A program made the position numbers and the translations under genes. The notes under the pieces were generated by a model. The model was not told the DNA's origin, ran no database searches, and saw nothing but the letters and a program-made list of their open reading frames with translations. Of a stretch of 64,000 nt of DNA, positions 1 to 8,528 are shown one piece after another. Each line of letters opens with the position of its first letter. Position 1 is the first letter of the stretch. Source of the stretch: Myxococcales bacterium (GTDB lineage: Bacteria; Myxococcota_A; Polyangia; Palsa-1104; JAEUJZ01); NCBI GenBank assembly GCA_016794505.1, contig JAEUJZ010000184.1, positions 1 through 64,000 on the forward strand. The letters run 5' to 3'.

Positions 1-396
1 ATGGTGTTTCGCGGATCGACGATCGATATGACCAGCGCGGGCGGTGCTGAGGATCGGGAGCGCTGGCAGGAGCAGCTTGGCTCGGCGGTGTTTAGCCCAC
101 TGCTGGGCAGCGACCGAGTGACCGCTGCGTATGTCGCAGACATCAACCGCGATGGCCAGCCCGAGCTTCTGTTTGTGCAAGACGGCGCGGTGCGAGCCGT
201 GTCGTACCGCGGTCGAGAGGCGGTCGGCCACGGTGGGGCCTTCGTCGCCTGGCCGCGGCCACTGGCGAGCGTGCCGGGGGGAGAGACTGCCCGCTCCGTT
301 GCATTGGCCGATCTCAATGGCGATGGGTTCCCGGACCTGGTGCTCGGGACGAACCGGGCACTGCACCTGTATCGCAATACGGTGGGTGGCTTCTAG
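1..396 (+). CDS. VCBS/FG-GAP repeat protein, C-terminal part (5' truncated by window edge)
   Basis: The frame is open from the first base to a TAG at 394-396, so the true start probably lies upstream and the ATG at position 1 is likely internal. The visible 131 residues hold two FG-GAP/VCBS-type segments with Asp-rich calcium-binding-like loops (ADINRDGQPELLF and ADLNGDGFPDLVLG), as found in exported beta-propeller proteins. The tail pattern (repeat, then VSYRG, then a WP motif, then a second repeat and YRN near the end) is matched segment by segment by the lipoprotein at 11202-12341, so the two are paralogues. Function is unknown; a cell-surface or periplasmic location is inferred from the family. 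Confidence 0.7.
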   Translation: MVFRGSTIDMTSAGGAEDRERWQEQLGSAVFSPLLGSDRVTAAYVADINRDGQPELLFVQDGAVRAVSYRGREAVGHGGAFVAWPRPLASVPGGETARSVALADLNGDGFPDLVLGTNRALHLYRNTVGGF

Positions 397-426
397 GCCG
401 CAGTCGGCGGCGTGGCGGGAAGCGCA

Positions 427-452
427 AGTCCGCTTGCGATCGCAAGCGGACT
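427..452. terminator. 26-bp perfect palindrome, possible terminator
   Basis: An uninterrupted perfect inverted repeat (half-site AGTCCGCTTGC, centre GATC) starts 30 bp after the stop of the first gene. RNA from either strand could form an 11-bp stem. There is no T-run, so intrinsic termination is uncertain; a protein-binding palindrome is the alternative. It sits between the partial VCBS gene and the sigma-54-like element of the next operon. Confidence 0.5.
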
Positions 453-545
453 ATGGATGACCGGGGCCACCGCGGACTGCCCACCCTGGCTGGCCAGCGA
501 CGGAGGGGTCGCAGACCGGACGAGCCCCACGAGGGACTGCTCCGC

Positions 546-560
546 TGGCACGGTTCTGGC
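546..560 (+). promoter_or_regulatory. Sigma-54 (-24/-12) promoter
   Basis: TGGCACGGTTCTGGC matches the RpoN consensus TGGCACG-N4-TTGC at 10 of 11 defined positions. The essential GG (547-548) and GC (559-560) are at the required spacing. The predicted start is near 572, giving a leader of about 33 nt to the kinase ATG at 605, which has its own AGGAG. A near-identical element lies at 10299-10313 beside an FHA-domain sigma-54 activator gene. Confidence 0.75.
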
Positions 561-604
561 TTTTGGCCTAGCAGCGCGTGTCCAGCCGCAAACAGGAGCT
601 TGCA

Positions 605-2506
605 ATGTGGCGCCACGGAGTCTTTGAAGTCGGCTATGTCTTTCACGGTAACTATCGCGTCGTGCGCGTGCTGGGCCGAGGGGGCATGGGTACGGTGCTG
701 GAGGTCGAGCATACCCGGCTGCCGCGGCGGCTGGCGCTCAAGGTCATGACCTCGCCGGTCAGCGCTGCCAGCGAGGATATGATGCGCTTCCGCCGCGAAG
801 CCGAGACGCTGGCCTCGCTGTACCACCCCAATCTGGTGGTGGTCTTCGACTGGAATATCACCGAGGAAGAGCGCCTGCCGTATCTGGTGATGGAGCTTCT
901 TTCCGGCGAGGATCTGGCGCAGGTCCTCAAACGCAGCGGCGCGCTGCCGCAGCACGTGGCGATTAGTATTCTGGCGCAAGTCATCAATGCTCTCGATCTT
1001 GTGCATAGTCGCAATATTGTGCATCGCGATCTGAAACCGGCGAATCTGTTTGTATGCAAAAATGGAGTGATTCCACACTTTATTAAAGTATTGGATTTCG
1101 GCATCGCCAAGAACAATCAGCCGAACTCAGCACTTGAGACTAATAATCTAGTGTTGATGGGGACGCCGGCCTATATGGCACCGGAGCAGGCGCGTGGCGA
1201 TCTGGGGCCGGTGGGGCCGCGCACCGATCAGTTTGCGCTTGGACTTCTGCTGTACGAGATGCTGACCGGCTGTCCGGCGTTCTATCGCCCGCGTGAACCC
1301 GCGATGACGACGCTCTTCCGCATCATGCACGAGGAACCCAGACAGCTTGTCGATGCCGCGATGAACGCCGCGGTGATGCGTGCCCTGCGCAAGCACCCCG
1401 ACGAGCGCTATCCATCGCTGTCGGACTTCCTGCGCGCCGTGCTCGCCGCGGCCTCGGTGCCGGCTGAGGCGATCGAGATCCCAGAGCGGACCGAGAAGGT
1501 CGGCGTGCGCTCGGTGGGGGCGGCGGGGCCAGCGACTGCGGTCGCTGCCAGCGAGCGCGTCGCGGAGGAGCGAAGCCAGGGCGAACACAGCGAGTCGCGA
1601 ATGTGGCTTGAGCCCAGCGAGTCCGTGATGAGGCCCACGCATACCGGGCAGCCGGCGAGCTCCAGCCGGGTCGAGCGCCGGGGTCGGTCGGCGATGGAAT
1701 CGCTGCCGGGGGGAGTGCCACTGCCATCGCAACCGAGTGTGCCGCCACTCGCCCCGGCTTCCAGGCTGGCCCCAGAAGCTGAAGGCGAGGGCTCAGCGTC
1801 AGGCAGCGGCACGTACGGGCCAGCCGGCGGGCGAACCGGGCCCGGCGGCAGCGCGGTGGGTCAGTCATTGCCCAGGATCTCCCCGGCGCGGACGCCGGTT
1901 CGCCTGGCTCTGGCGATGCTGCCGTTTCTGCTGTTGGTTGGGTTGGCGCTTCGCGAGCCGCGCGCCAGCCTGGCCTGGCTGGCCTCGCTGCGACGGTCAG
2001 CGTCAGCACCAGTGAGGGCGGCGTCGGTCTCAGTCGAGCCAGTGCCGCTTTTGGCCGACGGGGGTGGGCATTTCGACGGGGGAGCCGTCAGCGATCTGGC
2101 TCCCCGTGAGGAGGCCCCCCCAGATCTGACGTCCACGGCGCCGCCGCCAGCCAGCCCGCCGAGCGACGAGCGACCCGCCAAGCCAGCGGGAGAGAAGTCC
2201 CCCCGCGCCCGCCGCCCAGCGCACTATAGGCTGCGCTTTTCGGGCATTGAGCGCGGTCATCCTGAACGCGACCACGTGCTGGAATGTATCGACACAAACC
2301 TCAACATTCAGGACAGACTGTTATTGGTTAAAACAGCGGCGCTTGAGCTGTGCTGGACTGCAAAGCGCGGCTGGAACATTGTCACTTCCGTATGGATTCA
2401 CAATGAGCGAATCCGCAATACGATAGAACCCTGTTTGAACTCTGGGTTTGTTCTTCCCACCACAAGGAATCCCTGCTTCGTCGTTAGTGCAGAAGAGGAA
2501 CGATAA
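605..2506 (+). CDS. Membrane-anchored Hanks-type Ser/Thr protein kinase
   Basis: The 633-residue protein begins with a complete kinase domain: Gly loop GRGGMGTV (24-31), catalytic Lys46, HRDLKPAN (H140-D142), DFG (164-166) and an APEQ segment. A long Pro/Ala/Ser-rich linker follows, then one membrane helix near residues 432-447, then a C-terminal domain of about 130 residues with several Cys and no recognised family. That layout suggests a cytoplasmic kinase with an external sensor or protein-binding domain. ATG 605 is preferred over GTG 578 because AGGAG lies 6 nt upstream of it. The last 250 bp are clearly more AT-rich than the kinase part. A lipoprotein gene follows after 3 bp, and a sigma-54 element lies 45 bp upstream. 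Confidence 0.93.
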   Translation: MWRHGVFEVGYVFHGNYRVVRVLGRGGMGTVLEVEHTRLPRRLALKVMTSPVSAASEDMMRFRREAETLASLYHPNLVVVFDWNITEEERLPYLVMELLSGEDLAQVLKRSGALPQHVAISILAQVINALDLVHSRNIVHRDLKPANLFVCKNGVIPHFIKVLDFGIAKNNQPNSALETNNLVLMGTPAYMAPEQARGDLGPVGPRTDQFALGLLLYEMLTGCPAFYRPREPAMTTLFRIMHEEPRQLVDAAMNAAVMRALRKHPDERYPSLSDFLRAVLAAASVPAEAIEIPERTEKVGVRSVGAAGPATAVAASERVAEERSQGEHSESRMWLEPSESVMRPTHTGQPASSSRVERRGRSAMESLPGGVPLPSQPSVPPLAPASRLAPEAEGEGSASGSGTYGPAGGRTGPGGSAVGQSLPRISPARTPVRLALAMLPFLLLVGLALREPRASLAWLASLRRSASAPVRAASVSVEPVPLLADGGGHFDGGAVSDLAPREEAPPDLTSTAPPPASPPSDERPAKPAGEKSPRARRPAHYRLRFSGIERGHPERDHVLECIDTNLNIQDRLLLVKTAALELCWTAKRGWNIVTSVWIHNERIRNTIEPCLNSGFVLPTTRNPCFVVSAEEER

Positions 2507-2509
2507 GCG

Positions 2510-3376
2510 ATGATGGTTAATCTGGGAATCTTTCGAGCTCCTGGTCTCGCATCCATCCGCTGTGCATGCCGTCTGGCGGCGTCGCTGTTTTGGCTGCCCC
2601 GGCTGCTCTTTGTGATCTTGCTATCGGCTTGTGTGGAAGCAAATCAGTCATTGGTACAGCCGTCACCAGCCAATCTAGCGCAGCCAGGTGACTCTGCCAC
2701 GGAACCCATTAGCTTAGAACAAGCCATCGGCCGGATTGAGCGTTTAGAAAAAGCGCTGACTCTGTTTGTCTGTGGTCCGCAGCTTAAAGTGTTAATGAAT
2801 GAAGCGCGGGCCATGTGTACCAACGATCGGGACACGGGCCCATTATCTGGGAATCCAGGCAGCAGTGAGCCCGCTGAGCCGATGTGCAATGACAAGAAGC
2901 TGAAGGTGCCGCTGGCCGTGGCTGAGCGCGAGCTCGTCGAGGCGACGCCGAGCCCACGGGCCGGACGAGGCAACGTCAGTCGCCTGCGTGACATGGAGCT
3001 GTCCGAGCAGAACATGGGCGGCAAGCTGATGGCGCTGCGCCACGAAGTCATCTATCTGAATGCCGAAGGCACGGTGGCGAGCTCACGCATGGAACGGCTG
3101 CGCATCTTCGCGGACGAAAAGCGGCTGCCATTCACACGCTTTCTGATCATCACCGATGGTGAAGACGCCACCAATCGCGCGCTGGTCGCAAAGCAGCTGT
3201 TGGAAAAAGTGCTGTCCGAGCGCAACTCCAGCGAGCACGAGATGCGTAGCGCGCCGCTGTTCGAGCCACCCTGGATCATTCCGATGCGCGTGCGGCTGTT
3301 CGGCCCAGACCGACGGCAGCCGATGGAGCCGAAGAATCCGGCGGTCTATATCTTCAGAACCGACTGCCCCGAATAG
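2510..3376 (+). CDS. Putative lipoprotein co-transcribed with the Ser/Thr kinase
   Basis: 288 residues starting 3 bp after the kinase stop (ATG 2510 or 2513). A hydrophobic N-terminal segment ends in a lipobox-like LLSAC, followed by a polar linker and a short heptad-like stretch (IGRIERLEKAL). The C-terminal half is folded-looking, with EVIYLNAEG, RFLIITDGEDATNRALVAKQ and a final Cys. The hydrophobic strand followed by TDGxxxxNxxLAxxxL loosely recalls an OmpA-like peptidoglycan-binding fold, but the usual Asp/Arg motif is not clear, so this is speculative. Gene order suggests a partner of the kinase's outer domain. No family was recognised with confidence. Confidence 0.75.
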   Translation: MMVNLGIFRAPGLASIRCACRLAASLFWLPRLLFVILLSACVEANQSLVQPSPANLAQPGDSATEPISLEQAIGRIERLEKALTLFVCGPQLKVLMNEARAMCTNDRDTGPLSGNPGSSEPAEPMCNDKKLKVPLAVAERELVEATPSPRAGRGNVSRLRDMELSEQNMGGKLMALRHEVIYLNAEGTVASSRMERLRIFADEKRLPFTRFLIITDGEDATNRALVAKQLLEKVLSERNSSEHEMRSAPLFEPPWIIPMRVRLFGPDRRQPMEPKNPAVYIFRTDCPE

Positions 3377-3453
3377 TGGGGCTCGGACGGCGGAGGGCCC
3401 GCAAAAACAGGGATGGGGTTGCGTGGGCAGGATGTCCCTCGCGCCGGATGAGG

Positions 3454-4432
3454 CTAGGGGCAGGGCCAGCCGGCGGGCGCTGGCGAACCGGGGGGACGGA
3501 CGCCTGAGCCATAGACATGGCTTGGGTACTGGCACAGGTACGCGGTAGGCGGCGCCGTCCACAGAACCGCGAACGCGGTGCCGTCGGAGCTGCACGCGAC
3601 CTTGGTACCGATGGGGGGACGGTCAAAGTCCGGGCAGCCGGCATGCAGGGTGCCGGCCGCCTCGATGCAGTCGGGGAACGGCACGCTTGCCACGCTGGGC
3701 GGAGGCCCGACACACAGGTGGGTGGCGAGCGCGGGCTCGCCGGAGAGCTCGATGCGGACCGCCTCGCTGAGCGGGGCGAAGCGCAGCGTGTAGGCTCCGT
3801 CGGGCCAGTTGCCGCAGAACGGCTTGCCCTGCAGGCCGCAGCCAGGCGTCGGCGGGCCAGCTTGCCCAGCGGACCGCGCCACAGGTTAAAGCCAAGCTGC
3901 GCGCCGGCAAACGGGTTGTCAGATGCGGCGGTCAGCGTCGGGCGCTCGGCCTCGATGTACTCGACGACTACCTCGTCTGCGACGCCGACGACGCGATCCG
4001 CCGAGATCGTGTCCGTGTCTTTTATGAAGTCGAGCTTGCCATTGCCATTGCGATCTTCATACATAAGGATCCTTCCAGTTGCGTGTCGGACGCGGCTGGA
4101 GTTGGTCAGGTATTCCGCATACACGTCGAGTCCGGGTGAGATCAGCGGACGGATTGCCGCAGGTGGCGGCGCATGCGTGATATCCAGAGTGAAGTGCGCT
4201 GGTATCGTATCGACCTTTACTGCGATATCCTGACCGACTGACTTGAAGACATCATATTTCCATACCAGTGCAGCTCGCAGGCTCACCGGACCGACGAGGC
4301 GGTTGTCGAAGAGGTCAGGCTGGCCGTAATCGAGGTCGGCTTATCAAGCAATGGCCTATAATCACTTCCTGCCGCGCTATCACAGCCGATCAAACCACAA
4401 CCGAACATCAACACACGCGTTTTATTCATCAT
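3454..4432 (-). pseudogene. Lipoprotein gene with two frameshifts
   Basis: Three consecutive minus-strand frames join into one plausible lipoprotein. The start at ATG 4432 (or 4429) gives a signal ending in LIGCDS. Near 4333-4345 the frame changes into a segment reading DLDYGQPDLFDNRLVGPVSL, which continues through a Ca-loop-like EDRNGNGKLDF. Near 3845-3885 it changes again into a Cys-rich end containing CGLQGKPFCGNWPDGAYTL and several spaced Cys, ending at 3454. Each change fits loss of one base. The gene follows the caspase-like pseudogene by 56 bp in the same orientation. Sequencing error is the alternative to decay, but frame breaks were seen only in this gene and its neighbour. Confidence 0.7.
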
Positions 4433-4488
4433 TTATTCACATCCACCCAGGTAGACCTTTGCAGGGGGGGTATTTGTAAACTAAGTAT

Positions 4489-5733
4489 TTAGAGTGAAAA
4501 GCCTGCTCCTGCGCTTAGGGCGATGACGGGATGGAAAACTAGCTGGGTGGTCTGGCGTCCTTGCTCGTGCCGAAACAGACCCGCGAACGACGGGGTCGAG
4601 ACCAGCGAGATGCGGCGCCCCAGGCCGACCGTCAGACGCAAGCTGGCGCGCGGCCCGGCCGAGCCAAAGCCGCGCCGCTCTTCCGACGCCAGGCCCAGCG
4701 CTAGCGGCGTGGCGGGGCTGCGCCAGGCGAGCTGCTGAAACGAGTAGCGAAGCTCGACGCCGAGGCTGGAGGTCAGAGTCAGGCGGCGCCAGGGACGACG
4801 CCTGCCGAGCGAGGCATGGCCGATCAGCGAGTGCCCAGCCCCGGTCAGGTAGGCCCCGGTATAGGAGCCCAGAGCCCAGGCCGCTCCGGCGCTCAGAGAC
4901 AGAGCGGCACGTTCCTGCGCGGCTGCGAGACCCGTGCGCAGCGCTGGACCCTCGGGGCTCGCGGGCGTGACCTCGCCACCGAGCTCGGCATCGAGTCGCA
5001 GCGGGTGTAGCTCAAGCCGGCCGCCACGGGCCCAGAGCTCTTCGCGGGTGATCGCGGCAAAGCCGTCGGCAGGCAGCGCGCGGCTGCCCCCCCTGAGAGA
5101 TCGATCTCAGCGACGCTGGAGCGCAGGCCGGCTCGCCGCTCGATCAGATAACGACCAGCGGGCAGCGCCAGGGTGCGCGCGGTGTCGCCGCTTAGCTCGC
5201 CCATCACGGTGGCGCTTGGCAGCGCAAAGATCAGGTAGCGCTCAGCCCCCGCAGGAAGCTGTAGCGCAGCGGCTGCAGCGACGGGGCGCGAGACGACAAG
5301 CTCGCCGGCTCCCGACGGGTGGGTGGTCAGGGTTGGGTGCTGCAGCGCGCTGCCGGTGCCCGTGCGGCGCAGCGTGCGGCGATAGACATGGCGGTACAGC
5401 TCATCGATCGAGACCTGACCATCCCCGTCGCTGTCGGCCGCCCCACGCAGGCCCGCGAGCAGGAAGTGAGTGAACACCGAGCCGCCAAGCTCCTCGGACT
5501 CCTGGGCGGCTACCCCGGCGGATGACGAGCGGATCTCGACGGGTCCAGCCGGGGCATCGGGGGCCAGCGAAAGCGCAAAGCCGGGGCCGCGATGCGCCTT
5601 TGATGCGCGCTCCCGTGCGACAGGCGTCGAGCAGGGTCACCTGCACCCGCGCCGGAATTCGCGCTAGCTCGCGACGCAGATCAGAGAGCGGCAGCGTACC
5701 GTGAGCGAAGTGCAGCCCGTCTTCATCACTCGA
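4489..5733 (-). pseudogene. Caspase-like (peptidase C14) / outer-membrane-barrel gene, 5'-truncated and frameshifted
   Basis: On the minus strand the recognisable part begins mid-domain at SDEDGLHFAHGTLPLSDLRR and runs through the caspase p20 active-site strand VTLLDACRTGAR (Cys codon 5620-5622). An extra base near a C4 run (about 5575-5590) moves the frame into FALSLAPDAP...GGSVFTHFLLAG, with an EF-hand-like DSDGDGQVSIDEL. A base is missing at a seven-base C-run near 5087-5093. The frame then resumes into a 200-residue barrel-like tail of alternating hydrophobic strands ending GAGFSL and TAA at 4489. The caspase N-terminus and catalytic His motif (SGH) were not found upstream in any frame, so the 5' end seems deleted. 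Confidence 0.75.
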
Positions 5734-6161
5734 CGGCCTCCTATTCTCCCCCTGCTCGCGTCGCTCCTGTCCACGCGTCCCTGTCCAAGCCGTTCCGGCC
5801 CGCCCGGTTTTTGACGATCGCTGCGGCCGAGACTGCCCACGGCACGCAGCGGCTCGCGTCAGCCGAGCATCGCCGCGCTGACTTGCCCTTCCCGCGATGT
5901 ATGAGTCTTGCCAGCCAGCCAGCCCGGCTGTACCGGGAAGACCCGCTTGCCAAGCTGGAACGGCAACCGCCCCTCAGTTGCCAGGTTATGTTGAAATTTA
6001 TTCCTTCCAACCACACTGCGGAAGAAATGGTCCAGTCGCGAATCTGGCTATGCAATAGGCAGTCTTCGGTTCTTTTTATCTTCGTGCTGCCACGCGTCAT
6101 TTTCTGAAATTTCGCAATCTTTTCAACAAGTTACATCATTGGCAAATAAATCTATATGAGT
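5734..6161. other. Gene-poor stretch between pseudogene remnant and small ORF
   Basis: No coding frame here resembles a protein. The first part (to about 5960) is GC-rich and contains the point where caspase homology stops. The second part (about 5990-6160) is noticeably AT-rich, like a promoter or insertion remnant. Minus-strand reading through 5741-6100 gives only a low-complexity open frame. No terminal inverted repeats or transposase remnants were seen. Confidence 0.5.
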
Positions 6162-6176
6162 TGGCCTCGCGGTTGC
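6162..6176 (+). promoter_or_regulatory. Weak sigma-54-like (-24/-12) element
   Basis: TGGCCTCGCGGTTGC keeps TGGC and a perfect TTGC with GG-N10-GC spacing (8 of 11 consensus positions). It lies about 64 bp before the ATG of the small ORF at 6240. It scores lower than the elements at 546 and 10299 and could be chance; its position ahead of an otherwise promoter-less ORF in the same island gives modest support. Confidence 0.35.
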
Positions 6177-6239
6177 TCTAGAAACCAGTGCCGCTCCGGC
6201 AACGGTATCAAGCAACACTCGCAACTGTGAGGATGAACG

Positions 6240-6638
6240 ATGTGGACTACGCTCATGATGATGACGGTTTGTGCTTCCTTCTCTTCGCCGCCGCAGTCTC
6301 TTGGGCCGCTCGGCGCTGCTGCCACCGCTCCTTGCTGTCGTCCCACCGGCCCGGCCGCTTCGGATTCGGCCGTTGCTGCGGCGCCCGATTCCGAGGATCC
6401 GCCTGCGCCCGATTCCGAGGATCCGCCCGCGACCGATCAGCCGCCGCCGCCGCCGCCCAAGCGGGATCCGCCCGAGCCGATCTTTCCTCCGGTGACCCCA
6501 CCCAACCGATGGATATTCGGCGGCTGCATGGACGGACGGGGACCGGCTGCCCAGTTACCAGGCATCGGCGGCGCAGCGAAAGCCAGCGTACGCGCCTTTG
6601 CTGTCGGGCGGTTCGTGGCCGCGGTGGGCGGAATCTAG
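6240..6638 (+). CDS. Small Pro/Asp/Glu-rich hypothetical protein
   Basis: 132 codons. A GAGGA lies 6-7 nt upstream of ATG 6240. The N-terminus (MWTTLMMMTVCAS) may act as a short signal. It is followed by two perfect APDSEDPP repeats and a run of six prolines, typical of an extended spacer or exported linker. The last 84 bp overlap the 3' end of the convergent kinase gene, and the region after about residue 100 looks out of frame with any real protein, so the gene may be truncated. No family recognised. Confidence 0.4.
   Translation: MWTTLMMMTVCASFSSPPQSLGPLGAAATAPCCRPTGPAASDSAVAAAPDSEDPPAPDSEDPPATDQPPPPPPKRDPPEPIFPPVTPPNRWIFGGCMDGRGPAAQLPGIGGAAKASVRAFAVGRFVAAVGGI
6381..6428 (+). repeat. 24-bp direct repeat, two copies
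   Basis: Two tandem 24-bp units (6381-6404 and 6405-6428) differ at the last base only and encode APDSEDPP twice in the small ORF at 6240. The near identity suggests a recent duplication by slippage. Confidence 0.8.
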
Positions 6639-8528
6639 ATGGCTCCGGGGACTGGCCCAGCTTCCGCCGCGTAGCACCCGCTCGGCGCAGCTCTCTTGAT
6701 CCTGCCGCGGATTGTCGCATACGCCATTGCATGCGGGATACGCTTCAGAATAACAATCAAATACCCACTCTTTCCGCAGACCGGCCAAATCAAAGATGCC
6801 TTCTGTACTGATATCACGTGCTAAGTGAATTGGCTCATTGGCCTGTTGGCGGCACTCAAAATAGTGTTCTTTGCCCCAGCCAAAGACGACGCGCTCGCAG
6901 AGCGGCTCTTGCGGTCCCCAGGGATAGCTGAAGCGACCGCGGCCCGAGGCGGCAAACTGCCACTCTGCCTCGGTGGGTAGACGCCGACCATGGGCTTGAC
7001 AGAAGGCCTGAGCCCCGTACCAGGACACCGCGGAAATCGAGCGGTCGCGGCTTCCTTCGCGCAGCTGAGCTTGACCTGCTTTGATGGACTCGACGCAGAC
7101 CAAATCGCGCAGAACCTCAAAGTTAAATAGATTGGCGATACGCCGATCCCCCAGCACTGCAAAATGTGTTCGCTGCCCCTGGCTGTCGTTCTGTTCTTCA
7201 ATGCGCATCTCACCGCGCCGCACTGCTTCATTGACCCAGTCGATAAACTGCCCGCACGTGACCTCGTGCGCATCCAGAAAGAAGTCGGGCACGCGAACTT
7301 CGCGGGGGGACTCGATGGCCCGCCGCTCCACCGGGGGAAGCTGCCGCCAAGTCCCGCCCCGCACAAGGACCATGCCGGGATGGCGCAGACGCTGCAGAGC
7401 CGGCAGCCCCAGCGCCGCCGCCCCGATCAGAAGCAGGACCCCGCCGAGGGTCCCCAACGCGTGCTTCTGAGGGCCCGCGATCCAGAACCGACGACGCGGT
7501 GGCGACGCTAACGCGGCGTCCTGAAGTTTTTTCAGCGCGGCGGCCACCCCGGCCATATCGGGGCGCGCGGTTGGCAACTTGGCCAGCATCTGCAGGATCA
7601 GCGCGTCGAGCGCCGACGGCACCGCGGGCACCAGGGCCCCGGCCGGCACCGGATCGCTGTAGCGATGCAGCACAAGCAGATCCTCCGGCGGGCCGACAAA
7701 CGGCGGCGAGCCGCAGAGCAGCTCGTACAGGATGCAGCCGAGCGCATAGACGTCGCTAGCACCGTCGATGACGCGGGCTCCGGCACAGCGCTCGGGCGAC
7801 ATGTACGCAGGCGTGCCGGCATTGCCGAGGACGCCGAACGTAACCACGCTGCTCTTGTCGCTGCCGCGGGCAATGCCGAAGTCGAGCACCTTGGCGCGAT
7901 GGCCGCCCGGCACCGCCGGCTCGGGGGCCAGCTTGATGTTCTCGGGCTTGAGGTCGCAGTGGACGATCCCCGCCGCATGCACGGCCGCCATGGCCTCGGC
8001 GATCTGCCTGCCATAGGTCAGCACCGTCGCCACCTGTAGCCGGCGATCCGCGGCGTGCTGCAGCACCTCGCGCAGCCCCAGACCATCGACGTATTCCATC
8101 AGGATGTACGGGCTGCCGTCGCTGTGAACGCCGTGTCCAAACACACCGACTAAGCCGGGATCCGAGATCCGGCTGGCTGCCTTGGCCTCTCGCTCGAAGC
8201 GCTCGGCATAGCCCGTCACACTCTGCAGCGGCGGTGGCAAGAGCTTCATCGCGGCGCGCGAGCCCACGCCCTCATGGCGCACTTCGTAGACCACCCCCAT
8301 GCCCCCGCGGCCGATAACCCGCACCAGGAGATAGCCCGCAATCGATTCGCCGCAGCGATCTGCCGGGTCGGACGACCCGTTCGTGCTGGCCGACGAACCA
8401 TCCGCCGCTGAACCAGTGGGCGACTTGGGGACGGTCACCTGGCCGTCGGTCTGGCGGACCGGCTCGGAGCCTGGCTGGTCAGCCGCCGGGCTTGCGCTCG
8501 CCGGGGGGGGGGGCGTCGGAGTGCTCAT
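6555..8528 (-). CDS. Ser/Thr kinase fused to formylglycine-generating-enzyme-like (SUMF1/FGE) domain
   Basis: 657 residues. A Pro/Ser-rich N-terminus of about 60 residues precedes a kinase domain with GRGGMGVV (73-80), Lys95, HCD (190-192) and DFG (216-218). A membrane helix lies near 358-378, then an FGE-sulfatase-type domain (about 385-657) with HEVTCGQFIDWVN, RLPTEAEWQFAASGRG and RVLRGGSWAS. The HRD arginine is Cys, a non-RD kinase change that usually alters activation-loop control. FGE domains fused to bacterial kinases are often non-catalytic ligand-binding modules; which applies here cannot be told. The start overlaps the upstream activator gene by 50 bp, so the two are probably coupled. 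A C11 tract lies in codons 5-8. Confidence 0.92.
   Translation of the reverse strand: MSTPTPPPPASASPAADQPGSEPVRQTDGQVTVPKSPTGSAADGSSASTNGSSDPADRCGESIAGYLLVRVIGRGGMGVVYEVRHEGVGSRAAMKLLPPPLQSVTGYAERFEREAKAASRISDPGLVGVFGHGVHSDGSPYILMEYVDGLGLREVLQHAADRRLQVATVLTYGRQIAEAMAAVHAAGIVHCDLKPENIKLAPEPAVPGGHRAKVLDFGIARGSDKSSVVTFGVLGNAGTPAYMSPERCAGARVIDGASDVYALGCILYELLCGSPPFVGPPEDLLVLHRYSDPVPAGALVPAVPSALDALILQMLAKLPTARPDMAGVAAALKKLQDAALASPPRRRFWIAGPQKHALGTLGGVLLLIGAAALGLPALQRLRHPGMVLVRGGTWRQLPPVERRAIESPREVRVPDFFLDAHEVTCGQFIDWVNEAVRRGEMRIEEQNDSQGQRTHFAVLGDRRIANLFNFEVLRDLVCVESIKAGQAQLREGSRDRSISAVSWYGAQAFCQAHGRRLPTEAEWQFAASGRGRFSYPWGPQEPLCERVVFGWGKEHYFECRQQANEPIHLARDISTEGIFDLAGLRKEWVFDCYSEAYPACNGVCDNPRQDQESCAERVLRGGSWASPRSHLDSAHRGHEPPDSKGAYAGFRCAADAW

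Noticed and set aside
3517..4233. Plus-strand open frame of 238 codons
   Set aside because: It is opposite the frameshifted lipoprotein, whose minus-strand segments carry a signal and coherent folds.
5741..6100. Minus-strand open frame of 119 codons
   Set aside because: Low-complexity sequence without homology-like motifs, not joined to the caspase remnant in any frame.
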